This document shows, one piece after another, positions 35,869 to 44,194 of a stretch of 64,000 nt of DNA. The DNA is from Diaminobutyricibacter sp049994905 (GTDB lineage Bacteria; Actinomycetota; Actinomycetes; Actinomycetales; Microbacteriaceae). The position numbers and the translations under genes were made by a program. The stretch covers positions 3,658,001 through 3,722,000 of the forward strand of contig NZ_CP188258.1 in assembly GCF_049994905.1 (NCBI RefSeq). Reading direction: 5' to 3'. The notes beneath the pieces are model-generated. The model did no database searches, had not been told where the DNA came from, and saw only the letters and a list, made by a program, of their open reading frames with translations. How positions within the stretch are numbered: position 1 is the stretch's first letter; each line of letters begins with the position of its first letter.

Positions 35869-36878
35869 CATCCCGCGCCCGCGTGTGGTTGCTCGCCGGG
35901 CTCACCGTTGTTCTGCTGGGCGGGGCGATCGCGTACGCCGTGGTGGCGTTCGCCGACTACCAGACTCGGGCCAACGCGCCCAGCCAGGTGCAGACCGTCG
36001 ACTCCACGAGCGCGCCGAGCGGACCGCGCATCGTGTTCCGCAACACGGCCTCAGGCGCCGGGTACGGCCTGGTCGCAGCTGTGCCGCTCAGCGATCCGGG
36101 CGCGGCGCGCAGCGTGACCGCGCAGGCCTGCGACCGCGTCTATGCGACGAGCGCATACGAGATGTGCCTGCACGTCGACCGCGGTGTCGTCACCACGTTC
36201 AACGCGACGCTGTTCGACCCGTCGGGGAAGGCGGTGAAATCGTGGCCGCTGGCGGGCATCCCGAGCCGCACCCGCATCTCGCCCGACTCGAAGCTCGTCG
36301 CGCAGACATCGTTCATCACCGGTTCGTCGTATGGAACCATCGGCTTCTCGACCCAGACCACGATCTCGTCGACGGCCGGCCCGGATTACGGCAACATCGA
36401 GAACTTCCGGTTCATCGTCGACGGCAAACCGGTGACGGCATCCGACCGCAACTTCTGGGGGGTGACCTTCGGCTCGGACGACAACATCTTCTATGCGACA
36501 GGGGCTTCGGCCGGCCACACCTGGCTTGTGCGCGGCGACCTGGCTGCGCGCACGCTCACCGCGATCCACGAGACGGCGGAGTGCCCGTCGCTGTCACCCG
36601 ACGGCACGAAGGTCGCATACAAGAAGAACGTATCGACGACGGGGACGCCGTACTGGACGCTCGCGGTGCTCGATCTCGCGAGCGGAAAAGAGACCGTGCT
36701 CCCCATCACCGACAACGTCGACGACCAGGCACTCTGGCTCGACGACTCGACCCTTCTCTACGGGCTGACGAACCCGAAAGTCGTCGGCGACAGCGACATC
36801 TGGTCGGTCGCGATCGACGGGAAGAGCGCGCCGAAGCTGTTCCTAGCGCACGCCTGGTCCCCATCCATCGTCCGCTGA
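35865..36878 (+). CDS. Membrane-anchored TolB-like beta-propeller protein
   Basis: 337 residues from ATG 35865, which overlaps the MFS stop. One N-terminal helix (VWLLAGLTVVLLGGAIAYAVVAF) anchors an extracellular domain made of WD40-like/PD40 strands: CPSLSPDGTKVAYKK, PDSKLVAQTS, LDLASGKETVLPITD and DDQALWLDDSTLLYG. These are typical six- or seven-bladed propeller repeats, common in Actinobacteria next to transport genes. Last gene of the sugar transferase operon; followed by a strong terminator. Role unknown. Confidence 0.85.
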   Translation: MTSRARVWLLAGLTVVLLGGAIAYAVVAFADYQTRANAPSQVQTVDSTSAPSGPRIVFRNTASGAGYGLVAAVPLSDPGAARSVTAQACDRVYATSAYEMCLHVDRGVVTTFNATLFDPSGKAVKSWPLAGIPSRTRISPDSKLVAQTSFITGSSYGTIGFSTQTTISSTAGPDYGNIENFRFIVDGKPVTASDRNFWGVTFGSDDNIFYATGASAGHTWLVRGDLAARTLTAIHETAECPSLSPDGTKVAYKKNVSTTGTPYWTLAVLDLASGKETVLPITDNVDDQALWLDDSTLLYGLTNPKVVGDSDIWSVAIDGKSAPKLFLAHAWSPSIVR

Positions 36879-36895
36879 GCCCTGCCCGCCTTCTT

Positions 36896-36956
36896 GTCGG
36901 GCACAGGAAAAAGCACCCCGAATCCGAGTATTGGGGTGCTTTTTCCTGTGCCCGAC
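36896..36956. terminator. Strong bidirectional terminator
   Basis: Perfect 24-bp arms at 36896-36919 and 36933-36956 with a 13-nt loop. Each arm has an internal A5/T5 tract, so the stem followed by TTTTT can end transcription from both convergent genes (beta-propeller and L-2-hydroxyglutarate oxidase). Confidence 0.9.
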
Positions 36957-36974
36957 CAACGTCGGGGGCCCGGC

Positions 36975-38165
36975 TCAGGGCTCGAGGGCAGCAGCGCGAG
37001 AGATGTATGCGGCGATCTCGAGGGCGCTCGTCGCGGCCGGTGACGGCGCGTTGAGCACGTGGACCTGCCCGGGCGCGGTCTGGATGACGAAGTCGTCGGC
37101 GAGCGCCCCGTTGCGCCGTACCGCCTGGGCGCGCACTCCGCTACCCGCGCGGACGATGTCGGATGTGCGCACCTCGGGGACGAGGCGGGCGAGGCTCCGC
37201 GCGAACAGGCGCTGCGACCACGAGCGCAGCACCTCGCTCGCGCCAGTGCCGATGTTGTGGCTCGCCATGCGCAGGAAGCCCGGGTATCCGATCGCGTCGG
37301 CTGTGTCGCGGATGCTGATGGTGCGCCAGTCGTACCCCTCGCGCGCCAGGGCGAGCACGGCGTTCGGGCCGGCGTGAACGGTGCCGTCGATCATGCGGGT
37401 CAGGTGCACGCCGAGAAAGGGCAGTTCCGGGTCGGGCACCGGGTAGATGAGCCCGTTCACCAGGTCGCGGCGCTCCGGCACGAGCTCGTAGTATTCGCCG
37501 CGGAACGGCACGATGCGTACCTCGGGTTCGACTCCGGCCATCCGGGCGATGCGGTCGGCCTGCAGGCCGCCGCAGTTGATGAGCAGGTCGCTCTCGACCT
37601 CGCCCTTGCTGTGCACGACCCTGACACCGGATGCGGTGGGCACAATCTGCTCGACCCGCGCGTCGGTGAGCATCTCGCCCCCCTGGAACCCGGCGAGCTC
37701 AGCCAGCTTTCGCGAGACCGCGGGGTAGTCGATGATCCCTGTGGTCTCGACGCGGAGTGCCTGCACCGCTCGAACGTGCGGTTCGTACTCGCGCGCTTCG
37801 TCGCCCGAGATGAGCCGTGACGGCACCCCGTTGGCCACGGCGCGTTCGGCGAGCACTGCAAGGCGCGGAACCTCGGCCGCACCGACGGCGACGATCAGCT
37901 TTCCGGTCACGAGGTGGGTGATGCCATGCACGAGCGCGAACTCGACCATCGATCGGTTGCCGGCCGCGCACATCCGCGCCTTCAGCGAGCCCGGCGCATA
38001 GTACGGGCCGGCGTGGATGACCCCCGAGTTATGACCGGTCTGGTGCGCAGCCCAGGTGTGCTCCTTCTCGAGCAGGGTGACGGCCAGTCCACGGCGGGTG
38101 AGCCGTTCGGCGACAGCCAGGCCGAGGATGCCGCCGCCGATGATCGTGACGGAGGATGCTGGCAT
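36975..38165 (-). CDS. lhgO: L-2-hydroxyglutarate oxidase
   Basis: 396 residues. FAD-binding Rossmann motif VTIIGGGILGLAVAERL at the N-terminus, then EKEHTWAAHQTGHNSGVIHAG, the signature of the LhgO/L2HGDH subfamily of DAO-like flavoenzymes, and PFRGEYYELV plus FLGVHLTRMIDGTVHAGPNA. It oxidises L-2-hydroxyglutarate to 2-oxoglutarate and passes electrons to oxygen or quinone. Single gene between two terminated units; no tie to the EPS genes apparent. Confidence 0.93.
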   Translation of the reverse strand: MPASSVTIIGGGILGLAVAERLTRRGLAVTLLEKEHTWAAHQTGHNSGVIHAGPYYAPGSLKARMCAAGNRSMVEFALVHGITHLVTGKLIVAVGAAEVPRLAVLAERAVANGVPSRLISGDEAREYEPHVRAVQALRVETTGIIDYPAVSRKLAELAGFQGGEMLTDARVEQIVPTASGVRVVHSKGEVESDLLINCGGLQADRIARMAGVEPEVRIVPFRGEYYELVPERRDLVNGLIYPVPDPELPFLGVHLTRMIDGTVHAGPNAVLALAREGYDWRTISIRDTADAIGYPGFLRMASHNIGTGASEVLRSWSQRLFARSLARLVPEVRTSDIVRAGSGVRAQAVRRNGALADDFVIQTAPGQVHVLNAPSPAATSALEIAAYISRAAALEP

Positions 38166-38245
38166 TCTCGTTTCCTAGGTCAGGGCGGATGTTCTCGATC
38201 GTATGGCGCTCGTGCGATCGGATGCTGAGAGCTGAGGATTTTTCA

Positions 38246-38346
38246 CCCTCGTTTTGGGGGGTACGCGATTTCACGCGGCGAGTAGCGTGGGTAAGGCAAT
38301 GATATGAGTAATTTTCACTTATGTGAATTCGTGAATTCGTGAATTG
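38246..38346 (+). promoter_or_regulatory. Shared surface-gene promoter element, copy 2, with 8-bp repeats
   Basis: CCCTCGTTTTGGGGG box at 38246, CGAGTAGCGT at 38279, TATGAGTA at 38303 and TGAG-N6-TCACTTATGTGAAT from 38305. GAGTAG and TATGAG are separated by 17 nt exactly as in copy 3, so they could be the -35 and -10. Three tandem GTGAATT(C/G) octamers follow at 38323-38346. The toroid gene starts 82 bp further on. Confidence 0.65.
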
Positions 38347-38427
38347 CCCAGCGCGCGCAGGCCTCCGCGCGCAACCACCCGCGCATGTGCCCGATCCACA
38401 GCTACCCGCCGAAGAGGGAGAGCAACT

Positions 38428-39630
38428 GTGAGTACCATTGCCTCGCATGCCGCGAGGAGGCCCCGAAACCGGCGACCCGCCAGACTCACCCCCGCCGCTT
38501 CGTTTCCCCTGTCCCGGGTGCGGGACTACACCGACCTCGCGCTGCGGGGGCTGCCGACCTCCTTCATCACGGACACGCTCGAATTCAGCCGGACGGTCCG
38601 TGAGTCCCACACGTCGCCCTCCGGTGCACTCAGCCGCGAAGGCAGCAGCCTCCGGTATGCAGCCATCGTCGCACTCGGACTGGGAACGGTCGCCCCTGAG
38701 ACCCAGCGCGCGGTCCTCCACGGATCGACGGCGCCCGACCTCGTTGCGGCAGCCGCGGTCCGGAGCGTCCACTCGCACGACCCCGGCGCCATCGCCCTGG
38801 TCGCCTGGTCGGCCGCCGAGGTCGGCGGCGCGCCCGCTGCAGGGTTGCTCGCGCGCCTTGCCCGCATCCTGGGCTCAGGCGACCCGCTCTCCACGGTCGA
38901 CACGGCGTGGATTCTCAGCGCCGCCGTCGCCTCCCTCACGATCGACCCAGCCGCCGCCCATGCGGCCGGCATCGCCCGTGCCAGCAGGGATCGACTGCTG
39001 GCCGCGCAGGGAACCTCCGGAATCTTCTCCCATTCGCTTCCGCCGACGACGTTCGGCCGGCTTCGGGCTCATATCGGCAGTTTCGCCGATCAGGCTTATG
39101 CCATCCAGGCGCTCGCGCGACATGCAGCTTTGAGCTCTGACGTCGAGGCGCTCAGCGCAGCCGAGCGATGCGCCGACCGTCTCTGCGCCCTGCAGGGCGA
39201 GGGCGGCCAGTGGTGGTGGCACTACGACGCGCGCGACGGATCGGTCGTCGAAAGGTATCCCGTGTACAGCGTGCACCAGCACGCCATGGCACCGATGGCG
39301 TTCTTCGACCTGGCTGCCGCCGGCGGCGCAGACCATTCGGATGCGGTCTACCGCGGCCTCGACTGGCTGCGCACCCACCCCGAGGTGGACGACGAACTGG
39401 TGTCGGAGGAGAACGCCCTGATCTGGCGCAAGGCCGGCCGTCGCGAGCCGGGCAAGAGCGTCCGCCTGCTCGCCGCGGCGACATCGCTTCTCCACCGGGG
39501 ATGGCGCGTGCCCGGAGTGGATCGCATGTTCCCGGTGAATCGCATCGACCGGGAATGCCGCCCCTACGAGCTCGGCTGGCTCCTGTACGCGTGGCGTGGG
39601 GTCGACGGCGATACGCCGAGCCGACGGTGA
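38428..39630 (+). CDS. Alpha/alpha-toroid (prenyltransferase/terpenoid cyclase-like) protein
   Basis: 400 residues from GTG 38428, chosen because GGGAG lies 7 nt upstream. The sequence is a chain of paired helices with Ala-rich turns and QxxW/G-type repeat ends such as CALQGEGGQWWWHYDARDG, YPVYSVHQHAMAPMAFFDL and AVYRGLDWL. This matches the six-alpha-hairpin toroid fold of squalene cyclase and protein prenyltransferase repeats. No DxDD or DCTAE cyclase motif is visible, so it is probably not a true cyclase. Shares a promoter type with EPS and beta-helix genes, hinting at an envelope or polysaccharide role. Confidence 0.75.
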   Translation: MSTIASHAARRPRNRRPARLTPAASFPLSRVRDYTDLALRGLPTSFITDTLEFSRTVRESHTSPSGALSREGSSLRYAAIVALGLGTVAPETQRAVLHGSTAPDLVAAAAVRSVHSHDPGAIALVAWSAAEVGGAPAAGLLARLARILGSGDPLSTVDTAWILSAAVASLTIDPAAAHAAGIARASRDRLLAAQGTSGIFSHSLPPTTFGRLRAHIGSFADQAYAIQALARHAALSSDVEALSAAERCADRLCALQGEGGQWWWHYDARDGSVVERYPVYSVHQHAMAPMAFFDLAAAGGADHSDAVYRGLDWLRTHPEVDDELVSEENALIWRKAGRREPGKSVRLLAAATSLLHRGWRVPGVDRMFPVNRIDRECRPYELGWLLYAWRGVDGDTPSRR

Positions 39631-39689
39631 GCCGCCGGCTTCGGGCCCGTCGCAACACACAAGCCTGACAAGCGGGTGGGGAAATTTCT

Positions 39690-39774
39690 CCCTCGTTTTG
39701 GGGGACGCCCGCTTTCGTGTGCCACGAGTAGCGTTGGCCGCACGCTGTTATGAGTACTCGTCACTTATGCGAAT
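39690..39774 (+). promoter_or_regulatory. Shared surface-gene promoter element, copy 3
   Basis: CCCTCGTTTTGGGGG at 39690, CGAGTAGCGT at 39725, TATGAGTA at 39749 and TGAG-N6-TCACTTATGCGAAT at 39751-39774. GAGTAG-17 nt-TATGAG spacing equals copy 2. It lies about 300 bp upstream of the DUF4082/beta-helix gene. Confidence 0.65.
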
Positions 39775-39969
39775 GAGCGTGCGAGTACCTGTTTGATCCT
39801 TTTTTTCGGATAGACATGCCGATTTCAAAGGCGTTTGCGTAGCTGTGCCAGCGGTCTGCGAGCCGCTTTTGCGGTGGCGCCCACCCAAATCGGCTGTATT
39901 CACGCCACGCCGTCACACCGGTCCCGCACGGGCCGTTTCAGAGTGCTCTCGTTTGCAACCGCCCCACCA

Positions 39970-40027
39970 CCCCCCTACTATGGGGGGCATCCGGCGCTTG
40001 ACATCGGCCGGTCACCCCCACTACAGC
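39970..40027 (+). promoter_or_regulatory. Second promoter candidate for the beta-helix gene
   Basis: CCCCCCTACTATGGGGGG palindromic box at 39970-39987, then TTGACA (39998-40003), an 18-nt spacer and TACAGC (40022-40027), a good sigma-70-like pair 48 bp before the start codon. So this gene may have two promoters. The remainder of 39631-40075 has no gene. Confidence 0.55.
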
Positions 40028-40075
40028 CAACGCGGCGAACCTCTGCGGTTCACCAAACGAACGGAAGATTCACGC

Positions 40076-41668
40076 ATGCCTGCAAAGCCCCGGCACGCTC
40101 TAGCCCCCGTCCCTCCCCGCCCACAACGATGGATCAGGGCCGGCGCTGCTGCCGTCGCCACGATCGCCCTCGCCGTCTCGGCGCTCGCGCTAGGGACCAC
40201 GGCCGCCACGGCGGCAACGACCGGGATCTTCCCGGACAACATGAAGCCCGCCGTCGCTGCGGACCCCGATAACAATTCAGTCAACCTCGGGGTGAAATTC
40301 TCGCCCAGGCAGTCGGGACGCGTCGTCGGGCTGCAGTATTACCAGGGCCTCAGGGACACCGGAGTCACAAGAGCGACGCTGTGGTCCTCGTCCGGATCCG
40401 CTCTTGCCTCCGTCTCATTCAAGCCGAGCGCCACGGTCGGCTGGCGCACGATCACCCTCCCCAAACCGGTGCAGCTGACCGCGGGAAAGACGTATACCGC
40501 CTCCTACCTGGCACCGAAGGGCGGCTACGTCGTCACGGAGCAAAGCCTCTCCAAGAGCCTCGTCCTCATGGGTTTCGTACTTCCCGCCAACGCCGGCGTG
40601 TATCGGTACAGCACATCGAACGTGATGCCGACGAGCAGCTACAAGGGCTCGAACTACCTGGCCGACATCGTGTTCGCGCCGGATTCGGGCGTAGCGACGA
40701 CTCCAACGGCGACGCCGACCGTCACTCCGAAGCCGACGGTGACCCCGACGCCTACGCCGACGCCGACTCCCACGCAGACGCCCACGCAGACGCCGACACC
40801 GACACCCACGCCGACACAGTCGCCGACTCCGCCCGCGCAGACCGGTGGAATCATGGCTCTGGGCCGAAGCTTCCCGTCGCCTGCCACGACCGGCGTGCCT
40901 GCGGGAACGACCCTGACCCCCTACACCGGGCCGTGCACGATCCAGACGCCTAACGTGGTCATCAATGCAAAGATCGTCAACTGTTATCTCCGGGTCCTCG
41001 CCAAGGGAATCGTAATCACCAACTCGAAGATCGTCGGGGGCGTCTACGCGGACTACAACGACAATGTCGGCTCGTTCACCATCACCGACAGCCTGGTGGA
41101 TGCTGGCTCGACCACCCCGGGGACCGGCATCGGCGACGCGTACTTCACGGCGACGCGAGTGCATGTGACGGGCGGCTCCCGCTCGATCAACTGCTACGCG
41201 GACTGCACGGTGAAGGACTCCTACGTCAACGACCAGTTCGCAGACAAGACCGGCGTGAGCCACGAATCCGGAATCCGCGTCAACACGAACAGCACGCTTG
41301 AACACAACACGATCGCTTGCAACGCGCCCGACATCGCTCCCGATGCGGGCTGCTCGGCAGCGATCACCGGATACCCGGATTTCGACCCGGTGACCGGGAA
41401 CACGGTTGACAACAACCTGATCCTTGCCGGCTCCGGCGGTTACTGCTCGTACGGCGGCTCGACGGCGGGCAAGCCGTTCTCTGGGCACGAGGCGAACATC
41501 CACTTCACCAACAACATCTACCAGCGCGGCACCGACATGGGCGCCGGCGGTCGAGGGTACGTGTGCGGGTACTGGGGTGCGATCACGTCATTCGACCTCA
41601 ACGCTCCCGGGGCCATCTGGTCGAACAACCTGTGGGACGACGGAACTAAGGTCGTGGCCGAGAACTGA
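40076..41668 (+). CDS. Secreted DUF4082 plus right-handed beta-helix protein
   Basis: 530 residues from ATG 40076 (GGAAG upstream). A signal peptide (IRAGAAAVATIALAVSALAL, cleavage near ATA-A) leads into a DUF4082 domain (about residues 48-200; GIFPDNMKPAVAADPDNNSV, YYQGLRDTGVTRATLW, LTAGKTYTASY). A Thr-Pro linker (about 205-255) follows, then a C-terminal parallel beta-helix-like domain with strands such as VVINAKIVNCYLRV, GIVITNSKIVGGVY and VHVTGGSRSINCYADCTVKD. DUF4082 occurs in secreted bacterial carbohydrate-associated proteins; the helix suggests polysaccharide binding or lysis. No catalytic residues can be named. Confidence 0.85.
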   Translation: MPAKPRHALAPVPPRPQRWIRAGAAAVATIALAVSALALGTTAATAATTGIFPDNMKPAVAADPDNNSVNLGVKFSPRQSGRVVGLQYYQGLRDTGVTRATLWSSSGSALASVSFKPSATVGWRTITLPKPVQLTAGKTYTASYLAPKGGYVVTEQSLSKSLVLMGFVLPANAGVYRYSTSNVMPTSSYKGSNYLADIVFAPDSGVATTPTATPTVTPKPTVTPTPTPTPTPTQTPTQTPTPTPTPTQSPTPPAQTGGIMALGRSFPSPATTGVPAGTTLTPYTGPCTIQTPNVVINAKIVNCYLRVLAKGIVITNSKIVGGVYADYNDNVGSFTITDSLVDAGSTTPGTGIGDAYFTATRVHVTGGSRSINCYADCTVKDSYVNDQFADKTGVSHESGIRVNTNSTLEHNTIACNAPDIAPDAGCSAAITGYPDFDPVTGNTVDNNLILAGSGGYCSYGGSTAGKPFSGHEANIHFTNNIYQRGTDMGAGGRGYVCGYWGAITSFDLNAPGAIWSNNLWDDGTKVVAEN

Positions 41669-41704
41669 GTCGCGCTGAATGGGGACGCCGACGGCGACCC
41701 GCTC

Positions 41705-42577
41705 TCACCACTCAACGAGCGTGAGCTCGCTGTAGAGGTAGTCGAGCGAGTCGACGTCGGCGTCTTTCGCGCGGAACATCTTGTTCCTGTTGTGATCGAA
41801 CGTGCGCCCCGGCCCGCTCGGCGTGAAGCCGATCAGGCGGCGCTCGGCCAGGGTGAAAGGCAATCCGCGTCGCAGGAGGTGCGCACCGACACGTGGCCAT
41901 TCGGTCCGCAGAAGATCCCGCTCGCCCCCGACATAGAGCGGTACGGCGAACCAGGGCAATCTCTTCCGCCGCTCCCTGCGATAGACGAGATACGCATAGG
42001 CCGTGTCTGTCTCGACGAGCGCGTGACGGGCTGCGGCCGCGTCACGATGATCCCGGAAGGCGTCAGCGTCCCGCCCTCCCAGGCGTTCGGCCAGGGCGAC
42101 CGGGTCGTCGGTGACGCGAACCCCAGGGGAGTTCGGCGCGGGAAGGTTCACCACAAGGCGCCCCGCTGTGTCGAGGTGCTGGAAACCCAGGCGCTCGTTC
42201 ATGGCGACGACGTTTCCGCTCGGTGAGAAATCGGTGAACACGTACCCGCGTTGCCCGAGAAGCGATCGGACGAGCCGGACACTGTGGGCCCGGTACTCCG
42301 GGAGCACGCAGAACGCCGCGAGGTTGCACACGGCGCGATCCTCGCCGTCGATCTCACGGTGCGAATAGACGGCCGCGTATGCTCCGACGGTGGTCCCGTC
42401 GTCGACCAGCTGGAACCCGCGGTTAGGCGAGCTCCCGTCCTCCCACGGCGGCATCAGAAGCTTCGCCCACTGCGCTGTGGTGACGCGTTCGTTGAGGTGT
42501 GTGTGGAGGAACAGGGCGACATCCATCGCGTCGTCGAGGGTGATCGGCTTCACCTCGGGTGCTGCGCCTGGGTTCAC
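41705..42577 (-). CDS. GNAT-like acyltransferase family protein
   Basis: About 290 residues from GTG 42577 (a TAATCT -10-like hexamer ends 7 nt upstream, consistent with a leaderless start); ATG 42631 would add 18 residues. The N-terminal half looks like a GNAT fold: KPITLDDAMDVALFL, GFQLVDDGTTVGAYAAVYS, CNLAAFCVLPEYRAHSVRLV and GYVFTDFSPSGNVVAMNERLGF. A second half (about residues 150-290) contains a KRLPWFAVPLYVGG strand region. Found between surface genes, convergent with the beta-helix gene, so it may acylate a polysaccharide precursor. Exact reaction unknown. Confidence 0.72.
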   Translation of the reverse strand: MNPGAAPEVKPITLDDAMDVALFLHTHLNERVTTAQWAKLLMPPWEDGSSPNRGFQLVDDGTTVGAYAAVYSHREIDGEDRAVCNLAAFCVLPEYRAHSVRLVRSLLGQRGYVFTDFSPSGNVVAMNERLGFQHLDTAGRLVVNLPAPNSPGVRVTDDPVALAERLGGRDADAFRDHRDAAAARHALVETDTAYAYLVYRRERRKRLPWFAVPLYVGGERDLLRTEWPRVGAHLLRRGLPFTLAERRLIGFTPSGPGRTFDHNRNKMFRAKDADVDSLDYLYSELTLVEW

Positions 42578-42682
42578 GACGTTCAGATTAGCTGGTGGCC
42601 GCGCGTATTCGTCGAGCGTTCCGTTCCGCATTCCCGCTACGCTGAGCCGTGACCGTCTACATCCGCGTGGCAGGGGGTACGG

Positions 42683-43534
42683 ATGCCGAGCGTCGTGATC
42701 GCCGCTCACAACGAGGAGCACCTGATCGGGTCCTGCCTTCGCGCGATCGCCGATCAGGATTTCAGCGGTGACGTGCAGGTGGTGGTCAGCGCGAACGGCT
42801 GCACGGATCGCACGGCCGAGGTGGCCCGTCAGGCCGGCGCCGATGTCGTCGACCGGCCCGAACCCGGAAAGACGGCCGCATTGAACGCCGGTGATGGGGT
42901 GGCGACGTCGTTTCCCCGTATCTATCTCGATGCCGACATCATCCTGCCCCGAGACGCGCTTTCGTCGTTCACCACGCGACTCGGGTCCAGGGCAGGCTGC
43001 CTCGCCGTCGTCCCGCGACGGCGCCTCGAGACCAGCGGGCGCCCCTGGGCGGTTCGCGCGTACTTCGCGATCAACGAGCGATTGCCGGTCTTCCAGACGG
43101 GCTTGTTCGGTCGCGGGGTGATCGTCCTGTCTGAAGAGGGGCGGTCGCGCTTCTCGACCTTCCCCCCGCTCATCGCCGACGACCTCTTCCTCGATTCCCT
43201 CTATGCAGAGAAGGAACGCGCGGTCGTGAACGACGTCGAGGTCACAGTGGAAGCGCCCCACACCACACGGGATCTACTCCGACGCCTCGTACGTGTACGG
43301 AGAGGCAACGCCCAGATGCGCGCGGCGGGCGCCGCCGACCTCGCGCTTACGGTGCGCCGGCCGCAGCGATGGTCGTGGCTCATCGACGTGGTCATCCCCC
43401 ATCCACGACTTGCGCTCGCGGGGATCGCGTACGTCTCGATCACTCTGACCGCAGCCATTCTGGCGCGCCGTCAGGTTCAGGACACGGCCCGTACCTGGGG
43501 ACGCGACGAGAGCACCCGGAGCGGAGGCTCATGA
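42683..43534 (+). CDS. Family 2 glycosyltransferase
   Basis: 283 residues, GGGGG upstream of ATG. GT-A fold: SVVIAAHNEEHLIGSCLRAI, VVVSANGCTDRTAEVA, PGKTAALNAG, the metal-binding DxD as YLDADI and a later DDLFLDSLY. A C-terminal hydrophobic helix (LALAGIAYVSITLTAAILA) suggests membrane association. Adds a sugar to the growing lipid-linked EPS unit. Translationally coupled to the deacetylase (ATGA). Confidence 0.9.
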   Translation: MPSVVIAAHNEEHLIGSCLRAIADQDFSGDVQVVVSANGCTDRTAEVARQAGADVVDRPEPGKTAALNAGDGVATSFPRIYLDADIILPRDALSSFTTRLGSRAGCLAVVPRRRLETSGRPWAVRAYFAINERLPVFQTGLFGRGVIVLSEEGRSRFSTFPPLIADDLFLDSLYAEKERAVVNDVEVTVEAPHTTRDLLRRLVRVRRGNAQMRAAGAADLALTVRRPQRWSWLIDVVIPHPRLALAGIAYVSITLTAAILARRQVQDTARTWGRDESTRSGGS

Positions 43535-44184
43535 CCATCAACCTCTGCTTCCATGGCATCGGCGACAGCAGCCGGGAACGCGAGCCGGGGGGCGAAAAGT
43601 ACTGGATCGGGCGCGAGGTATTCCTCGGCGTCCTCGACGAGGTGCGCGATCGACCCGGCGTGCACCTCAGTTTCGACGACGGGAACATCTCGGACGTCGA
43701 GGCGGGCCTCCCCGCGCTCCTCGAACGGGGTCTGCACGCGACCTTCTTCCCGTTGGCAGGACGGCTCGGCGAATCCTCGAGCCTGAGTCCGAGCGACCTT
43801 CGCGCGCTCCGAGCCGCCGGAATGGAGATCGGAACCCACGGATGGGCGCACATCCCCTGGCGCCACCTGACCGCGCAGGAGCAGCAGCGCGAACTGGTGG
43901 ATGCCCGGGAGGCCCTGGCTGAAGCCAGCGGTGGCCGGATCGACGACGCCGCCCTCCCGCTCGGGCGCTACGATCGCAAGGCCCTGGCAGAGCTGCGCGG
44001 CCACGAGTATCGGAGGGTCTTCTCGAGTGACCGCTTTCCCGCACGTTCCTCCGCGTGGTTGCAGCCGCGCTACAGCCTCACAGCCACCGATACCGTTGCG
44101 ACAATACGCGACATCATCGCCCACCGTGCCAGCCTCGCCGACCTGCGCAGTCGCACCCGCAGCGCCGTCAAGCGGCTCCGCTGA
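43531..44184 (+). CDS. Polysaccharide deacetylase family protein
   Basis: 217 residues from ATG 43531 with GGAGG upstream. NodB-type features: MTINLCFHGIG, LSFDDGN (catalytic and metal Asp pair), FFPLAGRLG, GTHGWAHIPW (His-x3-His metal ligands) and LPLGRYDRKAL. No signal peptide, so it may act on a cytosolic sugar precursor rather than on finished polymer. Overlaps the glycosyltransferase stop by four bases. Confidence 0.9.
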   Translation: MTINLCFHGIGDSSREREPGGEKYWIGREVFLGVLDEVRDRPGVHLSFDDGNISDVEAGLPALLERGLHATFFPLAGRLGESSSLSPSDLRALRAAGMEIGTHGWAHIPWRHLTAQEQQRELVDAREALAEASGGRIDDAALPLGRYDRKALAELRGHEYRRVFSSDRFPARSSAWLQPRYSLTATDTVATIRDIIAHRASLADLRSRTRSAVKRLR

Positions 44185-44194
44185 TCACCAGCCT

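Noticed and set aside
41705..43261. 518-residue minus-strand frame including the GNAT protein
   Set aside because: The first about 210 residues are antisense to the GT2 gene at 42683; only the part below about 42.63 kb looks like protein.
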